Shown here one piece after another: positions 23,174 to 30,540 of a DNA stretch of 64,000 bases (position 1 is its first letter; each line of letters opens with the position of its first letter). A program made the translations under genes and the position numbers. Origin of the DNA: Sandarakinorhabdus sp. AAP62 (GTDB lineage Bacteria; Pseudomonadota; Alphaproteobacteria; Sphingomonadales; Sphingomonadaceae); the NCBI RefSeq assembly GCF_000331225.1, contig NZ_ANFY01000003.1, forward strand, positions 186,001 to 250,000. The letters are read 5' to 3'. Under the pieces are notes generated by a model that was not told the origin of the DNA, ran no database searches, and saw nothing but the letters and a program-made list of their open reading frames with translations.

Positions 23174-24140
23174 CTGGTTTCTCCTGGTTGAAGTGGTTAC
23201 GGACAAGATCGATGGCCTGCATGGAACGCAGCGGGTCGTCGGTGGGCAGCGGCCATGGCGCGCCGCCGGTGACATGGGCGACAAACGCCGCCAGCTGCAC
23301 ATCATAGCTGCCGGGATCGGCGGGGCTGGTCAGCACGCTGGTGCCGGCGGCCTGCTCCAGCCTGATGGCATGGCCGCCGCGCTGCGGGGCCAGCGGATTG
23401 TCGACGATGATGCGGCCGTCGCGGCCGGTGATGACCAACTCCGCTCCGAAGGGGGCCGCCATGTCGGCGCGCACCACGGCAATCACCCCGCCGGGCATGG
23501 CGAGGTGCGCGCAAAAGGCCGCATCGGCCGCGCGCTGCTGGCGGAATTGCGCCGCGATCACTGCCAGTGGTTCGCCAGCGATGGCGCGCACCCAGGTCAG
23601 CGGATAGACGCCCAGATCCATCAGGGCGCCGCCGCCCAGGCTGGCCTGCCAGCGGAATTCATCGTCATCGGTCTTCACCGCCGCGTCGAACCAGGCTTCG
23701 AGCTGCTGAATTGGCCCGATGGCCGGCAGCGCCTGCTGCACCACGCGCCACAGGGCGTGGCAGCGGCTGTGCTGGGCTTCGACCATCGGCACACCGGCCG
23801 CGGCCGCTTCGGCCAGCAGTATTTCAGCCTCTTCACTGTTCAGCGTGAAGGGTTTTTCGACCAGCACCGGCTTGCCGGCCCGGATCGCGAGGCGGGCCTG
23901 TTCCAGATGAAAGGCCGGTGGGGTGGCAACGTAGATGGCGTCGATGCCGGGATCATTCACCATGGCGGCATAGTCGCCAAAGCTGCGGGGGATACCATGG
24001 GTGGCGGCGTAGGCGGCGGCACGATCGGCATCACGGGCGGCGACAGCGGCCACCACCACATCATCGCGCGCCCGGGCCGGGGCGATCATCGCATAGGTCG
24101 CGACCCGCGCGGCGCCGATGATGCCGACCGCCAAGCTCAT
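23160..24140 (-). CDS. Gfo/Idh/MocA family oxidoreductase
   Basis: A 326-residue NAD(P)-dependent oxidoreductase. The Rossmann motif GIIGAARVA is at 6-14, followed by the family EKP motif in VLVEKPFTLN at about 93-102 and the C-terminal alpha/beta domain with GGGALMDLGVYPLTWVRA. Most relatives oxidise or reduce sugars, inositols or cyclic diols. Its ATG overlaps the stop of the upstream MFS gene by four bases, and its stop overlaps the GST start, so the three genes form one unit. Coupling to a GPH-family transporter suggests a sugar-like substrate; that is inference. Confidence 0.92.
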   Translation of the reverse strand: MSLAVGIIGAARVATYAMIAPARARDDVVVAAVAARDADRAAAYAATHGIPRSFGDYAAMVNDPGIDAIYVATPPAFHLEQARLAIRAGKPVLVEKPFTLNSEEAEILLAEAAAAGVPMVEAQHSRCHALWRVVQQALPAIGPIQQLEAWFDAAVKTDDDEFRWQASLGGGALMDLGVYPLTWVRAIAGEPLAVIAAQFRQQRAADAAFCAHLAMPGGVIAVVRADMAAPFGAELVITGRDGRIIVDNPLAPQRGGHAIRLEQAAGTSVLTSPADPGSYDVQLAAFVAHVTGGAPWPLPTDDPLRSMQAIDLVRNHFNQEKPDEAL

Positions 24141-25474
24141 CTGCCGTGCAGCTCGGCAATGATCTGCTGTTGGGCATCGCGGTCGATGGTCCAGCCCCGG
24201 GCCAGCCAGGCCGCCCCCAGCGCGCAGATCGTGGGCGGCAGCAGGAACAGCAGCACCAACCCATCGATGGCGGATGGCGTGTTGCCAGCGCCCAGCTTGG
24301 CATCAAAACCGACCAGATCGAGCACGATATAGGCAAGGCCGACGGGAATTGCGTAGCCGATCTTCTGCACACCCACGAGGACGGCATAATAGAGCCCGGC
24401 GTTGCTGCGGCCGGTGGCCAGTGTTTCGGCATCGGTCACATCGGCCAACATGGCGCGCACCAGGAAGGGCGGGGCCACGGCCGGAATGCCAGCCAGCAAC
24501 ATGCCGCCAGCGGCCACCCAGAAACCGGCGTTGGGCGCCAGCACCAGCGCGACGTGCAGCACGGCATAGCTGCCGATCGCCCAGGCCACGGCCATATGCT
24601 TGGACGTGCGGCGGGCGACCCAGCCCCACAAGGGTGCACCGATCAACCCGGCAGCAAAATAGAACAGCAACAGCAGCCGCGCCTCGTTGACCGAAAAGCC
24701 GCGCGCCGCTTCGAAAAAGAACACCAGCAGTGCGCCGCCAAAGCCGGGGGGCAGGCTGGCAAGCAGATCGATCAGCATCAGCCGCTGCAACAAGGGCCGT
24801 TTCAGCGCGTTCTTCACATCGCCCCAACCGTGCGGACTGGCATGGATCGGCGCACCATCGGGTACCCCGGCCGAGACGGCAAACAGGGCAGGCAGCATCA
24901 GCGCCAGCAGCACCCAGCCCATGGCGTGCACGCCCAGCGCCGACGAGGGCTCCAGCCCCCAGCGTGGCCCCAGCGCGTTGATCAGGGGCGGCACTGCCAG
25001 CAGGCTGAGCAGCGCCACCATGTTGAAACCCTGCCACCAGCCAAAGATGCGGCTGCGTTCATGATAATCGGTGGAGAGCGCCTGGCCCCAGCTGGTATGC
25101 GCCACCTGGGCCGCCGAATAGCCACTGTACATCAGCAGCAGGCCGGCAAAGGCGCGCAGCGGGCTGAGCCCGGGTTCGGCAAAGAAGACCAGCGCCAGGC
25201 CTATCATCATCACCAGGCCACCGATCACCATCCAGGGCCGGAACCGCCCGAACCGGGTCTTGGTGCGGTCAATCCAGTGGCCGAACACCACATCCAGTGG
25301 CAGATCGATCCAGCGCACGGCAGAGAACAGGATGCCGGTGAGCGCCAGGTCCAGCCCAAGCGTGCTGGCATAATAAGGCGGCAGATAGACAACCAGCGGC
25401 AAGCCGACGCCGGTGAGCGGCAGGCATGGCGCGGCAAAGGCGGCAAGCGTGCGGCGTTTCAGTGGTTCAGCCAT
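24137..25474 (-). CDS. MFS transporter of the GPH (melibiose-type) group
   Basis: A 445-residue inner-membrane transporter with about 12 hydrophobic helices. The loop sequence GHWIDRTKTRFGRFRPWMV between helices 2 and 3 is the hallmark of the glycoside-pentoside-hexuronide cation symporters, and DVTDAETLATGRSNAG near helix 9-10 is also typical. Substrates in this group are mostly sugars and glycosides taken up with H+ or Na+. First gene of the operon with the oxidoreductase and GST. The exact substrate is not evident. Confidence 0.9.
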   Translation of the reverse strand: MAEPLKRRTLAAFAAPCLPLTGVGLPLVVYLPPYYASTLGLDLALTGILFSAVRWIDLPLDVVFGHWIDRTKTRFGRFRPWMVIGGLVMMIGLALVFFAEPGLSPLRAFAGLLLMYSGYSAAQVAHTSWGQALSTDYHERSRIFGWWQGFNMVALLSLLAVPPLINALGPRWGLEPSSALGVHAMGWVLLALMLPALFAVSAGVPDGAPIHASPHGWGDVKNALKRPLLQRLMLIDLLASLPPGFGGALLVFFFEAARGFSVNEARLLLLFYFAAGLIGAPLWGWVARRTSKHMAVAWAIGSYAVLHVALVLAPNAGFWVAAGGMLLAGIPAVAPPFLVRAMLADVTDAETLATGRSNAGLYYAVLVGVQKIGYAIPVGLAYIVLDLVGFDAKLGAGNTPSAIDGLVLLFLLPPTICALGAAWLARGWTIDRDAQQQIIAELHGR

Positions 25475-25536
25475 TGTCCGTCCTCAGGGCGCGCCGCACA
25501 GTGCGGTGATGGCTGCAGCGGCGCAAGCCCGTGAAA

Positions 25537-26373
25537 TCAGGCAGCCAGACCGCGCCGGCGCGCCGCGAACAATTTGAGCGCATGATCAAGCCGGGCCAGC
25601 ACTTCGCCGTGCAGGGCCGGGGTGGCGGCGGCAAGGCCGTGGACCAGTGGCGTGGGCTGGTTGAAGCGCAGCGCCTCGCCGCGGCGATCGGTGAGCGTGC
25701 CGCCGGCTTCGCTGAGGATCAGGCTTGCGGCCGCCACATCCCATTCGCCAACGCTGCGACCTTCCACCCAGGCATCGGCTTCGTCTGCCGCCAGCATGGC
25801 CATGCGCAGCGCCAGGCTGTTGGGCTTGGTCACCGCCGCGCCGGGCCAGGGGGAGGGCCAATAGGCGGCGGCCATATTGGCCTGATCGATGGGCAGGCGC
25901 ACGCCATCCAGCGTGTTCAGCGCCGACACGCGCAGCGGTTTGCCATTCAGCGTCGCGCCGCGCCCAGCGCCTGCGGCATAGATGCGATCCTGTGCCGGCG
26001 CGCCCAGCACGGCAGCGACAACCGCGCCATTTTCGACCAGTGCCACCGATACCGCCCAGCCGGTGCGGCCACGCAGGAAATCGCGGGTGCCGTCGATGGG
26101 ATCAACCACCCAGACCCGGCCGCGGGACAAGCGATCCTCGCTGTCCGGGCATTCTTCCGACAGCCAGCCATCATCGGGGCGGGCAGCCGCGATCACGCCC
26201 TTCAGATATTCGTTCACCGCCATGTCGGCCGCGCTCACCGGGCTACCGTCGGCCTTGTTCCAGCGCGCCGTGGCGGTGCCGAAATGCGCCATGGCGATGC
26301 GGCCGGCGTTGCCCACGATCTCGGCCGCCAGGGCCAGATCGGCATCGCGCAGCGAAGGTGTGTGCGGCGTCAA
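25537..26373 (-). CDS. Inositol monophosphatase / CysQ-like phosphatase
   Basis: A 278-residue Mg-dependent sugar-phosphatase-fold enzyme. Metal ligands are visible: the Glu of SEECPD (about 72-77), DPIDGTRDF at 91-99, and the late Asp in GEWDVAAA. This set covers inositol monophosphatase, fructose bisphosphatase and 3'-phosphoadenosine-5'-phosphate phosphatase (CysQ). I favour a CysQ-like role because the SEE segment and FLRGRTGWAVSVAL resemble that branch, but sequence alone does not settle it. The ATG overlaps the tldE/pmbA stop by four bases, a pairing common in alphaproteobacteria. Confidence 0.88.
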   Translation of the reverse strand: MTPHTPSLRDADLALAAEIVGNAGRIAMAHFGTATARWNKADGSPVSAADMAVNEYLKGVIAAARPDDGWLSEECPDSEDRLSRGRVWVVDPIDGTRDFLRGRTGWAVSVALVENGAVVAAVLGAPAQDRIYAAGAGRGATLNGKPLRVSALNTLDGVRLPIDQANMAAAYWPSPWPGAAVTKPNSLALRMAMLAADEADAWVEGRSVGEWDVAAASLILSEAGGTLTDRRGEALRFNQPTPLVHGLAAATPALHGEVLARLDHALKLFAARRRGLAA

Positions 26374-27716
26374 CTGCCTGCCACCATCATGCCATCGATG
26401 CGCAGCGTCGGCGCGTTGCTGGCATGACGGAAGGCAAGATCATTGGCGGCCACCAGCCGGGCAAACATGTCGAGCAGATTGCCTGCAATGGTGATTTCGG
26501 CCACGGGCCCGGTGATCTCGCCATTTTCGATCCGGTAGCCGCTGGCCCCCCGGCTGTAATCACCGGTGAGGCCGTTGACGCCCATGCCGATCAATTCGGT
26601 GACCAATATGCCCTGCTTGATGTCGGCCATCAGTTCAGCCGGCGTGGCGGTGCCGCCTTCCAGGTGCAGATTGGTGGTGCCGGCTCCGGGTGGCCCCGAA
26701 GTGCCGCGGCTGGCGTGGCCGGTGGGGGCCAGGCCCAATTGCCGGGCGCTGGCGGCATCCATCAGCCAGGTGGTGAGCACGCCATTTTCGATGATGGCGG
26801 TGCGGGCAGCGGGCAGGCCCTCGCCATCAAAGGCCCGGCTCCTGAGGCCGCGGCGGCGCAGCGGGTCATCGATCAGCGACAGGCCGGCAGGCAGGATGGC
26901 CTGGCCCAATTTGTCTTTCAGAAAGCTGGTGCCGCGGGCAATGGCGCTGCCGGTGACGGCGCCGACCAGGTGGCCAAGCAAGGTGGACGACACGCGCGGA
27001 TCAAACAGCACGGTCATCGCCCCGCTGGGCAGCTTGATCGGGCCCAGGCGCTGCACGGCACGCTGGCCAGCGCGAGTGCCGATTTCGGCGGCGGATTCCA
27101 GATCGGCGAGATGGCGGGCGCTGTGCCAGGCATAATCGCGCTGCATGTCGCTGCCGGTGCCGGCCACCACGCTGGCCGAAAGGCTGTGGCTGGTGGAACG
27201 CTTGCCGCCGCGAAAGCCCGTCGATGTCGCCAGCGCCATCACCACCGTGCCAGCGGCAGCACCGGCGCCTTCGCTGTTGGTGACGCCAGCAATGGCGCGC
27301 GCGGCGTCCTCGCATTCCAGCGCCCGGTCTTTCAGGGCAGCGGCGCTGATCTCGGTGGGATCATCCACGTCCAGTTCGGGCAGGGGGCCGTGCGCCAGCC
27401 GGTCTTCGGGAGCGAGGCCGGCATAGGGGTCTTCCGGCGCCAGGCGGGCCATGGCCACGGCGCGCATCGCCGCTTCCTGCAGGGCGGCGGCCGTCAGGTC
27501 GGAAGAAGAAACGCTGGCCGAACGCTGGCCGACGAACACCCGGATGCCGATTTCCTCGCCTTCGGCACGGCCGATGTCTTCCAACTGGCCAAGGCGCACC
27601 GAAATCGAGGTGGAACCATCGCCAACATAAAGCGCATCGGCAGCATCGGCCCCGGCTGCGCGGGCGGCGGCAAGGGCGGCATCAAGGCGGGTGAGAGCGT
27701 CATCAGGGGAAAGCAT
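26370..27716 (-). CDS. pmbA: TldE/PmbA subunit of the TldD/E metalloprotease
   Basis: A 448-residue protein of the TldD/PmbA family. TldE partners TldD in a heterodimeric zinc protease that degrades modified or unfolded peptides and helps mature some peptides. Features are the N-terminal alpha/beta part with GEEIGIRVFVGQRSASVSSSD, the central TVLFDPRVSSTLLGHLVGAV segment, and the C-terminal TGDYSRGASGYRIENGEI motif. The HExxxH zinc motif of TldD is absent, which identifies this as the TldE partner. Start ATG at 27716 follows AGGGGAAA-like purines. No tldD is in the window. Operon with the phosphatase gene. Confidence 0.93.
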   Translation of the reverse strand: MLSPDDALTRLDAALAAARAAGADAADALYVGDGSTSISVRLGQLEDIGRAEGEEIGIRVFVGQRSASVSSSDLTAAALQEAAMRAVAMARLAPEDPYAGLAPEDRLAHGPLPELDVDDPTEISAAALKDRALECEDAARAIAGVTNSEGAGAAAGTVVMALATSTGFRGGKRSTSHSLSASVVAGTGSDMQRDYAWHSARHLADLESAAEIGTRAGQRAVQRLGPIKLPSGAMTVLFDPRVSSTLLGHLVGAVTGSAIARGTSFLKDKLGQAILPAGLSLIDDPLRRRGLRSRAFDGEGLPAARTAIIENGVLTTWLMDAASARQLGLAPTGHASRGTSGPPGAGTTNLHLEGGTATPAELMADIKQGILVTELIGMGVNGLTGDYSRGASGYRIENGEITGPVAEITIAGNLLDMFARLVAANDLAFRHASNAPTLRIDGMMVAGS

Positions 27717-27929
27717 GGCCCAGATGTAGGGAGATGATCTGCCCCTGTCACGGCCCAATCAACAGGGGCCCATCATCGCGGCGATTTGTCGAATCCATGC
27801 AATGCGCCGGCCCGGTGCCGTGCGATTACAGCGTTCGTCCGGCGCGGGTGATGGGTGGGCCAGCCCGTCGCCGGGTCCCAAAGAAGCGCGCGGGCCTGTA
27901 TCCAATCCGGAACAGGTCCGCAGCTGCAT

Positions 27930-28856
27930 TCAGGCCAATCCCACCGACGCACAGGCCGCTGCCCACAGCACCCCGGCCAGCCGGTTGGAGCGGAACAGGA
28001 TCAGCGCGTTGGCCGGCGCCGTGTCGGCCAGCTTCACCACCTGCCAGCCCAGCTGTGCCGCCAGCGGCAGCAGCGCCAGCACCGCCAGCGCCTGCCCGGC
28101 GACCAGCCACAGCGCCGCTGCCCACAGGATCAGCGCCAGCGCATAGAAGCCCGCGACGCCGGCCCGCGCCTTCGGCCCCAGCGCGCGGGCGGAGGATTTG
28201 ATGCCGGCCAGTGCATCATCCTCGATATCCTGCAACGCGTAGATCGTGTCGTATCCCAGCGTCCAGGCGATGCCGCCGGCCCACAACAGCCACATCGCCG
28301 GGGCTTCGACGGGTGCCACCGCCGTCCAGCCCACCAGTGCGCCCCAGTTGAAGGTCAGGCCCAGCCAGGCCTGCGGCCACCAGGTGATGCGTTTCATGAA
28401 GGGATAGGCAGCGACCGGAAGCAGGCTGGCCAGCGCCACGACCTGGGCCAGCCCGCGCAACTGCAGCAGCACGACAAGGCCGATCAGCGACAGCGCCACC
28501 GCAAAGGCCAGCGCGGCCTTTACCGAGATGCGGCCCGAAGCGACCGGGCGATCACGCGTGCGCTCCACCTGGGCATCAAGATCGCGATCAACGATATCGT
28601 TCCACACGCAGCCAGCGCCGCGCATGGCGAGGCTGCCAAGGGCGAACCACGCGATCAGCCACGGCGCGCGTTGCAGGCCGCCGGCCAGCGCCAGCCCGGC
28701 GATGCACGGCCACAACAACAGCCAGGTGCCGGCCGGCCGGTCGAGCCGGGCGAGGCGGGCATAGGCCTGCGCACCCGCCGGCAGCAGATCGATCCAGCTC
28801 TTGACCGCGTCTGGCGTTGCGTTGGTGGGGGCAGGCGGCGTAACCACGAAGCCCAT
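27930..28856 (-). CDS. ubiA: 4-hydroxybenzoate octaprenyltransferase
   Basis: Membrane prenyltransferase of ubiquinone synthesis that attaches a polyprenyl chain to 4-hydroxybenzoate. The 308-residue product has eight or nine hydrophobic helices and both Asp-rich motifs: NDIVDRDLDAQVERTRDRP near the first third and YDTIYALQDIEDD later. The RLDRPAGTWLLLWP entry helix is typical. Start ATG at 28856 shares the palindrome CATG with the start of rsmE on the opposite strand; no strong Shine-Dalgarno is seen for either. A longer in-frame start at 28934 would run into rsmE. Assignment to UbiA rather than another UbiA-superfamily enzyme rests on these motifs. Confidence 0.94.
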   Translation of the reverse strand: MGFVVTPPAPTNATPDAVKSWIDLLPAGAQAYARLARLDRPAGTWLLLWPCIAGLALAGGLQRAPWLIAWFALGSLAMRGAGCVWNDIVDRDLDAQVERTRDRPVASGRISVKAALAFAVALSLIGLVVLLQLRGLAQVVALASLLPVAAYPFMKRITWWPQAWLGLTFNWGALVGWTAVAPVEAPAMWLLWAGGIAWTLGYDTIYALQDIEDDALAGIKSSARALGPKARAGVAGFYALALILWAAALWLVAGQALAVLALLPLAAQLGWQVVKLADTAPANALILFRSNRLAGVLWAAACASVGLA

Positions 28857-29592
28857 GAGCGAATTCGACCGCAGCTTGTCAACCACACCGCGCCTGTTTG
28901 TACAGGCTGTGCTGTCGGCGGGCGCGGCGATCACGCTGGATGCGCCGCAATCCCATTATCTGGGCAGCGTCATGCGCCGCCAGCCCGGCGACATGGTGCG
29001 GCTGTTCAATGGCCACGACGGCGAATGGGCGGCGCGGGTTTCGGCTGTGGCCAAAAAGGCCGTCACCTTGATCGCCGAACGACAAAGCGCGCCGCAGGAA
29101 CAGGTGCCCGATCTGTGGCTGTGCGCGGCGCCACTGAAGAAGGGCCGCATCGACTGGCTGGTGGAAAAGGCCTGCGAACTGGGCGTGGCGCGGCTGCAAC
29201 TTGTGACGACCCAGCGCACGGTGGTGGACAAGCCCAATCTGGAACGGCTGAGCGCGCATCTGGTCGAGGCTGCCGAACAATCCGGCCGCACCGCCGTGCC
29301 GGAGCTGCCGGCGCCATTGTCGCTGGCGCAGCTGCTGAAGCATTGGCCGGCGGACCGCGCGCTGATCTTTGCCGATGAAACCGGCGGCGACGCCATGGCC
29401 GCCGCCTTTGCCCGTTGTCCTGCCCCGGCCGCCATCCTGATCGGCCCGGAAGGCGGCTTCACTTCGCCGGAACGCGACGCCATCCGTGCGCACCCCGGCG
29501 CGGTTCCCGTCAGCCTTGGCCCACGCATCCTGCGTGCCGATACGGCCGCGCTGGCAGCTGTTGCCGTCTGGCAGGCGATCAACGGCCATTGA
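28855..29592 (+). CDS. rsmE: 16S rRNA (uracil-1498-N3)-methyltransferase
   Basis: SPOUT-class methyltransferase that modifies U1498 of 16S rRNA. The 245-residue product has an N-terminal PUA-like domain (HYLGSVMRRQPGDMVRLFNG) and the C-terminal SPOUT knot with KKGRIDWLVEKACELGV, EAAEQSGRTAVP, LIGPEGGFTSPE and LGPRILRADTAALAA, all canonical RsmE motifs. The ATG at 28855 overlaps the ubiA start codon on the other strand; a TTG at 28801 is the alternative and would add 18 residues. Followed 54 bases later by the cytochrome gene. Confidence 0.95.
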   Translation: MSEFDRSLSTTPRLFVQAVLSAGAAITLDAPQSHYLGSVMRRQPGDMVRLFNGHDGEWAARVSAVAKKAVTLIAERQSAPQEQVPDLWLCAAPLKKGRIDWLVEKACELGVARLQLVTTQRTVVDKPNLERLSAHLVEAAEQSGRTAVPELPAPLSLAQLLKHWPADRALIFADETGGDAMAAAFARCPAPAAILIGPEGGFTSPERDAIRAHPGAVPVSLGPRILRADTAALAAVAVWQAINGH

Positions 29593-29646
29593 ATTGCGCC
29601 CGAAAAGCCGGCATTTTCTCCGCCAGGCAAGTCGGGGGGAAAGCCG

Positions 29647-30540
29647 ATGCCCATCATCATGCTTGCGGCCGCCGCCGTCGCCATCGCACCGCCGGCCTGG
29701 CTCTATCCGCAGAACATGGCGGCTGAGTCGCCCGCGTCGCATGCGCCCATAAGCGTGCCGGGTAGCCGGGTGACAGTGGACGCCGCGATCCTGCATGACC
29801 GCGCCCAGACGGTGAACTGGTTTCCGGCAGATCAGCCTGCGCCACCGGCACGAGTGCTGAAAGCAAAAGCCGGCGAATTTGCCTGCGGTTATTGCCACAT
29901 GGTCAATGGGGTCGGGCATCCGCAGAATATCAGCATCGCCGGGCTGAACGCCGATTATGTCATCGCCCAGTTCGCCGCTTTTCGCAGCGGCCAGCGCAAG
30001 GCGGCGCAGCCGGGCTATATCCCCAACAACAGCATGACACGCGTTGCCGGGCAGGTGAGCGAGGCCGAGGTGGCTGAACTGGCAAACTATTACAGCAAGC
30101 TGCGTTATCGCAGCCTGATTCGGGTGCGGGAGGCGGCGATGGTGCCCAGGGTGCGCGCCGCCGGGCTGGTATGGGAGCGCGTGCCCGGCCCGCCCGAACC
30201 CATTTCGGGGCGCATCGTCGAGCTGATGGACCGGCCCGAGGACTCCCTTCGCCACAATCCGCGCGGCCGCAGCACCGCCTATGTGCCGCCGGGCAGCATT
30301 GCGCGTGGCCGTCGCATCGCCGCCGAACTGGGCTGCATGGCGTGCCACGCGCAGATGCTGGGCGGTTGGGGGCCGGGCCGATCACCCAGCTATATCGTCC
30401 GCCAGCTGCTGGCCTTCCGCAATCGTGCCCGCACTGATCCGGGCGCGGAGACGATGCAGCCCATCGCCGACCAGCTCAGCCTGGACGACATGGTGGCAGT
30501 GGCGGCGTGGATGGGGGCGGGGACTAAGGCGTCACGCTGA
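29647..30540 (+). CDS. Diheme cytochrome c
   Basis: A 297-residue exported protein with two c-type haem sites, CGYCH (residues 80-84) and CMACH (230-234). The N-terminus has a hydrophobic segment that could be a signal peptide or anchor (about residues 3-20). Each haem domain is followed by a methionine-containing region (NSMTRV, ETMQPI) that may supply the sixth ligand. This two-domain class I layout resembles periplasmic electron shuttles such as cytochrome c4 or dehydrogenase subunits. GGGGGA precedes the ATG. It converges on the acylase gene with a 17-base overlap. The donor or acceptor enzyme is not next to it. Confidence 0.92.
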   Translation: MPIIMLAAAAVAIAPPAWLYPQNMAAESPASHAPISVPGSRVTVDAAILHDRAQTVNWFPADQPAPPARVLKAKAGEFACGYCHMVNGVGHPQNISIAGLNADYVIAQFAAFRSGQRKAAQPGYIPNNSMTRVAGQVSEAEVAELANYYSKLRYRSLIRVREAAMVPRVRAAGLVWERVPGPPEPISGRIVELMDRPEDSLRHNPRGRSTAYVPPGSIARGRRIAAELGCMACHAQMLGGWGPGRSPSYIVRQLLAFRNRARTDPGAETMQPIADQLSLDDMVAVAAWMGAGTKASR

